Below are positions 10,546 through 20,024 of a stretch of 64,000 nt of DNA, one piece after another. The stretch is from Mariannaea sp. PMI_226 (taxonomy: Eukaryota > Ascomycota > Sordariomycetes > Hypocreales > Nectriaceae): the NCBI GenBank assembly GCA_024336345.1, contig JANFOG010000008.1, positions 1,178,001-1,242,000 on the forward strand, in the 5' to 3' direction. The translations under genes and the position numbers were made by a program. The notes beneath the pieces were generated by a model that saw only the letters and a program-made list of their open reading frames with translations, did no database searches and was not told the origin of the DNA. The first letter of the stretch is position 1. Each line of letters opens with the position of its first letter.

Positions 10546-13023
10546 ATGGCCAACGTCGACACCTCCACCCTGACCTCGATCGATCACATCTTCGCTTCGA
10601 ACCACACTCTCCCCCAGATCCGCGCCATTCGAAAAGCCCTCCATGTACAGATTGACGAGAAGGCCGCTCGTCTGCGGACGCAAGTCGGCAGCTCATATCG
10701 CGATCTGCTTGGCACTGCAGACACCATTGTCCAGATGCGTGGTGACAACGATGTAGTCCAGGAGCTTCTTGGTCAGATGGGTGGCCGGTGCGGTCGAAAC
10801 GTCATCGATGCTAAGGCTGCGGGTTTGGCCAAGTTTGTCGAGAAGGAGCAGAAATCGGGGGCAGCTTTTGCTGCGCGGTCAAAGCTGCTTGAGGCTTGCG
10901 TGTTGATTGTTGGGCGAATACTAAAGGGCAAGGGTGGGCTCCCTGACTCAGTGAAGAAAGGCGACAGGTTGGTGCTAGCTACGAAAGTCTGGGTTCTGGG
11001 CCGACTTCTGGTCAACAATTTGGCCGAGGACGGTACAGATGCTGCCTCCCGCCGTGCCATCGAGGCATCCAAAACCACGTTGGGAAGCTTGCGAAGGAGA
11101 TTAGTGAGAAATGTAGACAAGGTTTTTGAAAAGTCGGGTGATGAGACAGCGAGGGATGATGTGCTGAAGGCCCTTTGTGCCTACAGCTTGGTTACCAGTT
11201 CGGGAGCTGGAGACGTGCTTCGACATCTTCTCAAGGTCAGAGGGGAAACAATAGCTGGAATCGAAGAGAGCGAGCGTGGCCGAGAGAGGAACACGGAAGA
11301 CGTCGTTCAGGCTCTGAACCTCTACACTCAGACCCTTTTGGATGTCCAGGCCCTGGTGCCAGGCAGGCTGTCATTGGCCTTGGCCAATCTAAAGAAGCAA
11401 CGATTGTTGGCCGACCCAGCACTAAGGCAACTTGAGGGTCTACGTCTGGACATTTACGAGCGCTGGTGCGGAGAAGAGATTCAGTTTTTCACACCTTATA
11501 TTCGGCATGATGATCTTGATGGTGTGCAAGCCCGAGATATGTTGATGGGCTGGTCTGCGAAAGGGTCTGAGGTTCTGCTAGATGGCCTGAAGAAGACGTT
11601 GGAGCACATGTCAGAATTCAAGTCCATCATGGACCTTCGAACAAGGGTCTTGCAACTTTGGATAAGAGATGGAGGAAAAGCGAAGGGCATTGATCCCTCC
11701 GAGATGCAAGATGACCTACGAGATGCCATCAACTCACGCATGCTTACCATCCTCGACACCAAAGTCGGCAAACTGCGTCTAGTCGGTTCTGAAATCTCCG
11801 GAACCCTGGCAAGGTGGAAGCAGGGTCTTACGGATGAGCAACACCCAAGCCTCTGGGACGAGGAAGGTTACCAGGAAGCTCTCGACAGCGGAGCTGGACC
11901 TTTTATTCAAGAAGTCGTCTCCCGTCTATACGGCCGCAATGATGCCGTATCAAAAGCGGCTAATTGCTACAAGACATGGTACCATGTGATTGGCGACGTG
12001 AAGGAGGTCGTAGAAGAGTTACGGCGACAGCGCTGGGACAATGACTATGATGAGATTGAAGACGAGGATACAATCGAAGCGAGACAGCAACTTCTAAGCA
12101 AGGATGACCCAAATATGCTGCAGACAAAACTGGATGCCACCCTGGACAAGTCTTTCAAGGACCTCGAGGACCAAATCGAAAAGTTGTGGAACGAACGAGC
12201 GTTAGCGCCGAGCAACGATACTGTGGCCATGTACTTCCTCCGTGTTGTCCGAGATATTCGCCAACAGCTCCCCCAACGCCCAGCCATTAAATCATTTGGC
12301 CTGGCCATGGTTCCCTCCTTACATAGCACGGTTACAATCTCAGTTTCCAAGGCCGCCCTAGACGAATTTGTCACCGCTGGCCTAGCTCCCCGACTTGTAG
12401 TTGGGCGACCATTATGGGAAGGTCAGCCTGAATTGCCAAACCAGCCGTCACCTGAGGTCTTTCAGTTCCTCCGAGCTCTGTCTCTGAGTATGACCGAAGC
12501 TGGTGTGGATCTCTGGACGTCAGCGGCTGTGTCAATTTTGAAGAAGCACCTGAGCAAGCAGCTTTGCGAGAAGTGGCAGGAGGCGTTGAAACACACAGCA
12601 GTCAAGGAAGAAGAGGTCAAGGCCCCTGAGAGCAACAAAAAAGACAAGAAGAAGAAAGATAAGAAGAAAAAAGGTAAGAAGAGCGAGGACAGCAAGCAGG
12701 AGAAAGAGGAGGAGGTTGAAGAGGATAGCACCAAAGAGGAAGACGCAGCAGAGGACGAGAAGGAGAAAGAAGCCGCAGATGCCGAGCCTGGCATGACTCC
12801 TGAGCAAACGACTGACCTTGTCACACAATGGCTCTTTGACGTTGCTTTCCTACGACGTAGCGTCGGTGCCACAGATGACGGTGCCGCGGATGTCTTCAAG
12901 ACGCTGGAAGAGGGCATGTACGAGCAGTCGAAGCTTAATGACGCAGCAGCACGCCAACGCATTGTCAAGTCTGCAAACGACTTCTGGCAGCGAACGAATC
13001 TGCTATTTGGCTTGCTTGCATGA
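10546..13023 (+). CDS. COG1: Conserved oligomeric Golgi complex subunit 1 (Cog1)
   Basis: Single exon, 825 residues. The N-terminus carries the Vps51-type region common to tethering subunits: IFASNHTLPQIRAIRKALH, then a helical stretch with SYRDLLGTADTIVQM (about 50-65), which matches Cog1. Cog1 holds together lobe A of the COG tether, which captures retrograde vesicles at the Golgi and keeps glycosylation enzymes in place. The remainder is helical without obvious motifs, which is normal for the family. Near residues 685-750 there is a strongly charged insert, first lysine-rich (KKDKKKKDKKKKGKK) and then glutamate-rich, before the conserved-looking end LLFGLLA. This is probably a disordered loop. 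The start codon lies just after a C-rich leader. The gene converges with the isomerase gene across 250 bases. Confidence 0.88.
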   Translation: MANVDTSTLTSIDHIFASNHTLPQIRAIRKALHVQIDEKAARLRTQVGSSYRDLLGTADTIVQMRGDNDVVQELLGQMGGRCGRNVIDAKAAGLAKFVEKEQKSGAAFAARSKLLEACVLIVGRILKGKGGLPDSVKKGDRLVLATKVWVLGRLLVNNLAEDGTDAASRRAIEASKTTLGSLRRRLVRNVDKVFEKSGDETARDDVLKALCAYSLVTSSGAGDVLRHLLKVRGETIAGIEESERGRERNTEDVVQALNLYTQTLLDVQALVPGRLSLALANLKKQRLLADPALRQLEGLRLDIYERWCGEEIQFFTPYIRHDDLDGVQARDMLMGWSAKGSEVLLDGLKKTLEHMSEFKSIMDLRTRVLQLWIRDGGKAKGIDPSEMQDDLRDAINSRMLTILDTKVGKLRLVGSEISGTLARWKQGLTDEQHPSLWDEEGYQEALDSGAGPFIQEVVSRLYGRNDAVSKAANCYKTWYHVIGDVKEVVEELRRQRWDNDYDEIEDEDTIEARQQLLSKDDPNMLQTKLDATLDKSFKDLEDQIEKLWNERALAPSNDTVAMYFLRVVRDIRQQLPQRPAIKSFGLAMVPSLHSTVTISVSKAALDEFVTAGLAPRLVVGRPLWEGQPELPNQPSPEVFQFLRALSLSMTEAGVDLWTSAAVSILKKHLSKQLCEKWQEALKHTAVKEEEVKAPESNKKDKKKKDKKKKGKKSEDSKQEKEEEVEEDSTKEEDAAEDEKEKEAADAEPGMTPEQTTDLVTQWLFDVAFLRRSVGATDDGAADVFKTLEEGMYEQSKLNDAAARQRIVKSANDFWQRTNLLFGLLA

Positions 13024-13223
13024 GTTTGGAGAACATGGCGAATATACATATGTATGTATATGTATATGTATAATTCTGTATGGCGATTGACCTGCTTTAC
13101 TGCTTCAATTGCATTATAATGAACTAGACTGGAATAATGTCTTGTGCCGAATCACCACGATGCTTGCGTTTATAGATGAGGCAACCTTGTTCATATCCAT
13201 TCCTCTTATTTCTCACAAAACTC

Positions 13224-13258
13224 TTTATATCGCTCTATCGCTCTATCGCTCTATCTCT
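13224..13258. repeat. Short direct repeat of CGCTCTAT
   Basis: Three to four tandem copies of the octamer CGCTCTAT in the 250-base gap between the convergent cog1 and isomerase genes. The edges are approximate. Confidence 0.8.
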
Positions 13259-13273
13259 GAGAATGACCTGCTT

Positions 13274-14326
13274 TCATAGCTTATGTCTCTTTTCGCCACT
13301 CGCAATCTTGCGGAACTCCTCCTGCGGAACGCCCTTGACGAATCGTTCCAGCCCCGCAAAGACCTCGTGGACATTCTGGCTATGCATCACCTCCAACTCA
13401 GGTCTCCTGATCAGCTGCTTGATCCCCGTCAGACTCTCGCCGATGAGGTGCGCTCCCAGCCTCTCGTCCACCTCCTTGAGAACCAGGTCGCGGAACTTGG
13501 CATCCTCACCCTTCTCCACAGGGAAAACCCCGTTCAGGAAGCCACACCGCTCGAGCTCGGCGGCCGGGAGGCGCTTGCTCATGATGAGGGCCTCGTTGGC
13601 CTTTGCAATGCCTAGTCGGTTGACGAGGGCGCGAGAGGCGCCGCCTTCTGCGACCAGGCCCAGGGAGGAGAAGGGGGTGAGCAGGAAGGCGTGGGGCACG
13701 GCGTAGATGAAGTCGGCAAAGGCGATGATGGCGGCTGTGAGGCCAATGACGGGCCCGTTAAGACCGACGACCAGGATCTTGGGGTGCGTGCTGAAGGCGT
13801 GGGTGATGTTGAGGTTGAAGGCAACGAAGGATTGGAGCCAGTGCTTATGGATTTCTGAGTCCTCGTCGGGGGATTTCCTGGCAATAGAGACGTCTGCACC
13901 GCTGGGGGAGAGAAAAAGGAAGAAAGATGTTAGTGATGAGGTTCACGTTTTCTTCTTTTGATCAATATCAATGCTACATATATAATCCTGTCCTTGAATT
14001 TTCGTCTTAGGGGTGGTGAAAGGGGGCAGCTTTGTAGTTCCAAAAGTTGTTCACACCATAGCTAAAGCTACATGAGAGGTTCATTTGAAAGTGAAAATGA
14101 AGATAAAAAAATAAAAGCAAGAAAGAAAAACTTACGCTGAAAAGTATCGGCCCTTGGCCAAGATCACAGTGATAAAAACCTCATCATGAGTCGCAATCTC
14201 TCTCATCTTCTGCGCAAGGTCATAATATTGCATCTGCGACAAGGCATTGAGCTTGGCATCGTTGTCAATGGTGAGAACCGCAACGCGGCCTCGGTACTCC
14301 AAACTGATGACGGACTTGTCTGACAT
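13274..14326 (-). CDS. ECI1: Peroxisomal delta3,delta2-enoyl-CoA isomerase (Eci1-like)
   Basis: Two exons, 14326-14136 and 13901-13274, joined in frame across a 234-base intron to give 272 residues. It is a crotonase-fold protein: AVLTIDNDAKLNALS near the N-terminus, FSAGADVSI for the oxyanion-hole region, GPVIGLTAAI, and LGLVAEGGAS with a glutamate (E149) at the place of the catalytic Glu of yeast Eci1. It ends in the tripeptide HKL, a PTS1-type peroxisomal signal close to the HRL of yeast Eci1. The family moves the double bond of 3-enoyl-CoAs to the 2-trans position so that unsaturated fatty acids can enter beta-oxidation. The ATG at 14326 is chosen because the four codons before it in frame begin with TTG. 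A plain enoyl-CoA hydratase is the alternative; the single glutamate pattern and PTS1 favour isomerase. Confidence 0.85.
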
Positions 14327-14716
14327 GATGATGGGCAAAAGGGAAAATGCTGAGAAGAGATATCAAAAGGGTAGTATTACTACAGTACAAAAAAAAAAAA
14401 GAAGGAATTTATCTCCAAGGAAGAAGAGAAAAAAAGAGAAGGTGACGGATGATGGTTCGATGTCAGGATTTTCTTATTAAAGATGCTCTCTCATCCAGGG
14501 TAAGCAAAAGATGACGGCTTACAGTCGATAGGCATTATATAGCGGCAATCTCAGTGTTATAATGTCAGATCTAATTCCCTACTCCGCCGTAAGTGACCAG
14601 GATTCCCCACACGCCCGCACCGAGAAGCCTCGGCCCCCGTCGGTTGCGGCCCCACGAGTCAACAGCCGTCTCCTCATCACGCTTCAGTAAGATCATTCCT
14701 TCATTATGAGCTGTGG

Positions 14717-14744
14717 GTAGGTAGGTAGGTAGGTAGGTAGGTAG
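14717..14744. repeat. (GTAG)7 microsatellite
   Basis: Seven perfect GTAG units upstream of the isomerase gene. This is the longest of several GGTA-type tracts in the window. Confidence 0.9.
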
Positions 14745-14805
14745 GTTGTTACATCACATCACGTAAGAATGTGGTACTTGGTCATGATAATTATAGCAAT
14801 AGTGT

Positions 14806-14831
14806 AAAAAGAAAAGAAAAGAAAAGAAAAG
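14806..14831. repeat. (AAAAG)5 tract
   Basis: Five tandem AAAAG units in intergenic DNA. Confidence 0.85.
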
Positions 14832-15153
14832 AGAGTAGTGAAAAATAGGATTTGCATCATCAGAAACGTGGAGTAATGTAATTTTTGTCAAGACCGTAAC
14901 CATGCAATAATAGTCCGCTTATTTTGGCCCACTTCAAGGCATAATACTAGACAGACAAGTTTTCTTTCTCTCCCTCTTCTTCTTCTAAATAACGTCCGGA
15001 ACAGGTGCCTCACAGTAGCAAGATATACCTGTTTTCCTCTCTTTCAACAAAGCGCATTGTTCAAAATTGTCCACAACTCCCTGATCAATAATATATAAGA
15101 TGAACCCTCCTCTCCATTCTTCAACCAAGGCACCAAATCCGAGCGTCACTCCT

Positions 15154-16604
15154 CTAACGTCGCTTGGGTGCAAGGTGCCTCTGCTTGGGGAAATCTAGCG
15201 GCAGAGTGAGTTTGGCGATATGAACCACCGATTTCGTCTCCTTGTTGCTGACCGGCTTCACACGACCGCCAATCTCGTGGAAGTACTGGTTCATCAACTT
15301 CTGATCGAGTCTCATGTCGGTCTTGAGGTGTTGCGTGTCCACCTCGAAGTTGTCGACGATGCACGCAAACGCGCAGCAGTGCGTCATGATGAGATCGATG
15401 TGGAACTTGCGCATCTGACCAGCATCCGAGAACTTGCGTCGGATGTTTTCAATGACCGCCTCGGGTGCCGGAGCAAGAACCTCTCGGAGCTTCTCTCGTG
15501 ATGGCAGCGAGCGAGTACCTCGAACCTTGCCGGGCTTGCTATTGCGATAAAACAAGAACAGAAAGTAGAAATATCGGAGAACACGAAGGCGGTCAACAGC
15601 CTCCTGGTTGGTCGCAATACGGTTGACACGTGAGGCAACGTATTGCGACATCACCTGGATGCTCTCTCCGTGGGTGGCCATTTCTTGCCATTCTCGAATG
15701 GGCACCAAGTTGAGGATATCGGCCCCAATAATCTTCTTCGGGTCGTAGACGTCTTGAATCTCGGTGGCATCCACATTGGCAATAGGCACGGGTTTGGCGT
15801 CGTCCACGACAGCTTGGAGCTCCTCTCTCGAAGCCATAGTTGATGTAATCTGCCCCACAGAGTCCAGCATTGCTTGCGCTGCCGAGTCGATCTTGGTGAG
15901 TGCATCGCCAGGTTTTCTCTGGGGCGCAATGGCGTTGAGAACATTCTCCTGGATAACCTTTTGGGCTTTCTTGGTACCAAACGTTTGGCCCAGGTCGGTT
16001 CTGCGTTCCATCATCGTCTGTAGCTCGTTAGCAAACCACATCACCCACAACTACCACCAGGTACCAAGTCGACTTACCTGCTTGGCAGTGAGGTCGCTTG
16101 CCGCAGCTTGCTTGGCGCGCACGGTTCCTCGGATCGTCATCTTTTTGGCCTCCACCACCTGCATCTTCCCGGTCTTGGGATCGTAGATACCGATGAAATG
16201 GTTCAGTGCTGGCTTGGTTCCTCTAGGGGCTTCCGATTTGATTGTGTAGTCTAGACTTCGGTGTGCTGTGGAATGGAGGAGGATGTTCTTCTCGCCTGCC
16301 GGTTTGGATGTCTTTGATTTCGATTTGGATTCACTCATCGGTGCGTAGGATTGGAAAGAAATGTCGGTGGGTATTTGGAACCCAGGGGAGATGGCTGTGA
16401 GGCATCAATTAGCACTTGCGAAGTCAGGAGAATATGTCTGAAGCCAGCTCCCTAATCCATACCTATCACCGGAGGGCAGAACTTAGGACGAAGCACAGAA
16501 GCAACAGTTGCGACTGCAGGAGGCGCATCGATGGCGACCTTCTTCTTCGGCTTGGGGGCCGACTCGCCATCCCTCTTACGCTTCTTGGTGCTGGTATGGG
16601 CCAT
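15154..16604 (-). CDS. RPA49: DNA-directed RNA polymerase I subunit Rpa49
   Basis: Three exons: 16604-16463, 16394-16078 and 16017-15154, 440 residues in one frame. It begins MAHTSTKKRKRDGESAPKPK, a basic nuclear-type N-terminus. The dimerisation part follows (NILLHSTAHRSLDYT, HFIGIYDPKTGKMQVVEA), then the linker and the C-terminal tandem winged-helix region (VYDPKKIIGADILNLVP, VRGTRSLPSREKL, MRKFHIDLIMTHCCAF). Rpa49 pairs with Rpa34 and acts like a built-in TFIIE/TFIIF module of polymerase I, helping rRNA transcription start and elongate. The length is normal for fungi. Both introns have GTAAGT or GTATGG donors and good acceptors. The gene is divergent from the kinase-like gene to its right. 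Confidence 0.93.
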
Positions 16605-17243
16605 GATTGAATGGGATATTCCTGACTGACTTGCTCAGAAAGCTGCCAATGTCTGAGGTGGGATAGGTTGTATAACCAAAATTTTTTGATGCTGCATGCG
16701 GCAGAAAACAAAGGGCCGTCGTTTAGCCGAGGCGGTGAATCGGACCCCACCACACAATATAATCAACGCCTTCCATCAAAGCAAAACGTCACTTTCGGAT
16801 GTCTCAGTGGAGCTCCAAGTGTGTGTGGCAGATGTGGGTCCTAAATTCCTCAGGGACCTACAGCAGCTTCGAGCTCTTGGAAAGATGGGCTGGGACACAA
16901 TCCGTAGGTATCCATCTTGACCTACCTAGGCACAGTTCAGGTAGGTAGGTGTTAACAACACATTATTTGTATTTTGTTCTACACTTGGTTCTTCATTCAT
17001 TTATTTATCTTCAAGAATATATTGAGCCTTGTTTATCGAATCCGATTCCCGAATCATAATTACGTCTTGATTCCGTTCTATATTTCCCTCTACTCATGAC
17101 TAAAAACCACTGCAACTGTGCATAACCTAACGCCCAACCAGCCAAGCGGTGACAACTCCGCCCACCACATGAGAGCCACCTTATCAAATAATCACCCGCC
17201 ATTTCGTGTATAAATTCGAAGGAAAGAAAGAAAGCAAGATACA
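16605..17243. promoter_or_regulatory. Divergent promoter region, rpa49 and kinase-like gene
   Basis: 639 bases between two start codons. A TATAAAT box-like element lies at 17209-17215, some 30 bases before the kinase-like start codon. A short GGTA repeat lies near 16940-16950. No other gene was seen. Confidence 0.45.
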
Positions 17244-18572
17244 ATGCTAAAAGATGAGGAAAAGTACTGGACCCCCAGCGGCGCCATCACACCTGGAGGT
17301 CCAAGTATATGGCACGTTATTGTCAACGATCAACGACGCCTGGTTTCTGTCAAGATGGATGAAGAGCAGGAGTCAGAAGATACTGCAGTTCCGCTCCTTA
17401 AGAGACATATGGACAAGATCCCGTCCGATGCCGTTCAGGTGCATTTTTCTTCCGAAGGGGAGCTGATTTCTACATCGACAGATCCCAGAGATGACGATAC
17501 CCACTGCATTTATTACCCACCAGTGCATGAGATCAAGGTAGAGGGTATTCAGACAATACTCCGGTCAGACTTGGAAGAGCTGGATCGGCTTGGACCTGAC
17601 GTCGACCTCGTCATCTACCCACCATCCTCCAGGCGCGATGGGAAGAAGGTTGGAATATTGACTCTCATCTGTATTATCTCGTCCAAAAGCTGATTAGACT
17701 AGGTCATCTTCAAGTATTACTACCTTTTCCAATTTATAAACTGGATCTGGGACGAGATGAACATACTCATGCGCCTCCCTCGGCATCCCAATCTTGTCCC
17801 ATTCGACAAGGTTGTACTTGACGAGCTAACTGGTCGAGTTGTGGGATTCACAATCAATTATATTACCGGGGGTACTTTGGAAGAAAACATATCACGGACC
17901 TTCAAACTCAAATACCTGAACCAGCTATTTGGGGTTGTGGATGACCTCAATCTCAAGCACGGCCTTTCTCATCAAGATATTGCTCCACGAAATCTCCTTA
18001 TCGACGAGGAGACAGACTCCATCTTGCTCTTTGACTTTAACTACTCGGCTCGAATTGGCATGCGACAGTCGAGAAAAGATCCGTTTAAAACGCGACCGTA
18101 TATAGAAGAACGAAACGATATTAAAGGTGTCTGGTTCACCATCTACGAGATAATTACCCAGGATGCCAGCTTCAGTAGCCTCCCACATCAGGAACAGGAG
18201 ATTAGTGTTCTTGAAAGAAAAGAATGGCAGAAACATCCAACAGTAACTCTTGACAGACCCGTGTCCGAGTTTCGCTCAGCACTTAGAGAATGGGATAAGA
18301 GGCGGCGACTGGGAAAACAACTCAAGGTCTTCACAGAGGCCCCTTGGTACATCGACTGGCCGTTCATGGCTGATCCGCCACCAACTGTGTTCAAGTCACA
18401 TAATTTGGACGGATCCGAAAACACCTATACAATGGTGACATACATACAACGGCGAGCATTGGAGCAGAAGAAGGGCAACCCAGTTATAGATTGGCAACGG
18501 CCGCCGGCGGACGAGCTGATGAGAGGAACCCGAGTGCTTGCCACAGGGCGAATTATACACGAGATAAAATAA
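17244..18572 (+). CDS. Fungal protein-kinase-like protein
   Basis: Two exons, 17244-17648 and 17703-18572, 424 residues. The first 120 residues are not recognised. The second part is a compact kinase-like fold: VIFK (139) as a possible ATP-binding lysine directly after the intron, NILMRLPRHPNLVPF, GFTINYITGGTL as hinge, HQDIAPRN (225-232) as catalytic loop with Asp227 and Asn232, and LLFDFN (Asp246) where most kinases have DFG. I see no clear APE motif. Fungi carry many such small kinase or phosphotransferase-like proteins of unknown substrate. The catalytic residues are present, so activity is possible, but the DFN change and the missing APE make it atypical. The intron donor (GTTGGA) is weak, but removing it joins the lysine motif in frame. 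The substrate cannot be named. Confidence 0.75.
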
Positions 18573-19275
18573 GACCACGTCTTGAGAAATTCGACTCTGG
18601 CAGTCTCGAATGTTGTTGTATATTCTCATGACAACAGTTATGCATGCCAGTTCACCGAACCCATGAACCCACAAAAGATGTCACGATAACCCACCTAACC
18701 TAACCGTCAAGTGGGCACACACACCAAATGTTTTCTTCCTCCAAAAACCATCCTGAGCAAAACAGTACTATGGATGCGAATTTCGATTCTTGGTCTGGTC
18801 GGAATGCTCTGCATTATTCTCAAAACCCGTCAAAAAGGTGCAGAGGGTAAAATAAATGATAGCTCAGAGTGAACCATCTGTTTTATCGTTGAACATTTCA
18901 CGGACAGCTAGGATTGCGCGCACACATATTGTTTACCCGAAGGCGATTTCTTCAATTTTTCTTTGTGAAATCCGTATTCAGAGTGTACTGTCATTGCAGT
19001 ACCACCTGGTATTTGCGTCCTAATAAACACCGTCCTTTTTTCCCGACCGTCCAAATTGCCAAAGTCCCCATCCCCCATGATATCCCATGTGACCATCAAG
19101 AGCCAATCGTGTGCGGGGTTCAGCCACCTGACGTGATTCCAAAGTCAAATCCCTTTGCGGAGGATCCATGGCGTCCGAGTGGTGAGTGCCCAGCACCAGC
19201 GTCACAGAAGTCGTTCAGGCGTGTGAAATCGTAACATCATGGTAGATGAGTTAAGTCAGGGTAGGGGCGAGTTGT
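18573..19275. other. Intergenic region between convergent genes
   Basis: About 700 bases between the ends of the kinase-like gene and the eL41 gene. The small frames here (for example 18914-19234) show no recognisable family and no coding pattern. I see nothing else in it. Confidence 0.5.
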
Positions 19276-19412
19276 TTATTTCCTGGAGAAGGTCGGGTCA
19301 GTGGACCATCAGGCCACAAGAGGGAAGCTTTGAATACTTACGAACGAGCTCTCATCTTTCTTCTCTTGCGCTTGAGACGGCGAACTCTCTTCTTTCTCCA
19401 CTTGGCTCTCAT
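19276..19412 (-). CDS. RPL41: 60S ribosomal protein eL41 (Rpl41)
   Basis: A tiny gene. The coding exons are 19412-19342 and 19282-19276, encoding 25 residues that start MRAKWRKKRVRRLKRKRR and end MRARSK. This is the almost invariant sequence of eL41, the smallest ribosomal protein, a single basic helix at the bridge between ribosomal subunits. The last exon adds only seven coding bases (GAAATAA): it completes the serine codon and supplies lysine and stop. Without removal of this intron the frame would stop one residue earlier, at the TAA that overlaps the GTAAGT donor. The intron has a CTGAC branch site and a CTCCAG acceptor. A leader intron lies just upstream (separate entry). The gene is divergent from the FHA-kinase gene. 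Confidence 0.93.
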
Positions 19413-19426
19413 CTTGAACGAGGATT

Positions 19427-19576
19427 CTGTCACGCGACGTTAGCAACTGCTGGGGATGATTTATAGCAAGATCAGAACAAGAGATGGAAAATTGTGATAT
19501 GACATGCTTGCGCCATATCATTTCAATTCATTTCCATCCTGCTCATCACCAGGGAAAAGGCTGGCTAGGTACTCAC
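19427..19576 (-). other. 5' leader intron of the eL41 gene
   Basis: Minus-strand donor GTGAGTACC begins at 19576, the branch site GCTAACG is near 19440 and the acceptor GTGACAG ends at 19427, 14 bases before the start codon. Leader introns are common in fungal ribosomal protein genes. Confidence 0.7.
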
Positions 19577-20024
19577 TTGTTCGTGGATGAGACTCGTGTT
19601 TGGATGAGGAACAACTCTGGAATGGAGGGGAGATTTCAAGAGCTTAAGCAAGGTCATAGCTAGGGCACACAACCCGCAGGTTTCACGTGATCATTTGCAG
19701 CTAATCTGTGCGAAAGTTCGCGCTAAAGTACAGTGCTTATTAATGTACACTGTATTTACACTGTAATGCAACGCATCCGGCATCACGTTGGCTGGGAAGG
19801 AAGGAAGCAGGAGCTGTAGGCCTGAGTAGACAGGCTCAAATTTTAGAAAATGGCAGCTGATGCTCCTTTACTCAATTGTAATTCATCATATCTCTCAGCC
19901 ACTGCTTGGAGGGAAAGATTCATCGTAAAACATTTCTTTTTCACCTTGTTGCTTTTACCACGCCAGCTCATGTCACTTACTGCAGGCGCAACTTACACGA
20001 CCAAGATCTCAAGTGAGCTCCAGA
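19577..20024. promoter_or_regulatory. Divergent promoter region, eL41 and FHA-kinase genes
   Basis: About 450 bases between the eL41 leader and the FHA-kinase start. No TATA box or repeat stands out, and no gene was seen. Confidence 0.4.

Larger units (their letters stand above)
14327..15153. other. Intergenic region, isomerase gene to rpa49
   Basis: About 830 bases holding the isomerase promoter and the rpa49 3' end. It contains an A-rich stretch near 14390, a (GTAG)7 tract and an AAAAG run. No gene was recognised. Confidence 0.5.

Noticed and set aside
19160..19210. GGCGTCCGAGTGGT, resembling the A box of a Ser or Leu tRNA
   Set aside because: No GTTCRANNC B box follows at the right distance and no acceptor stem pairs.
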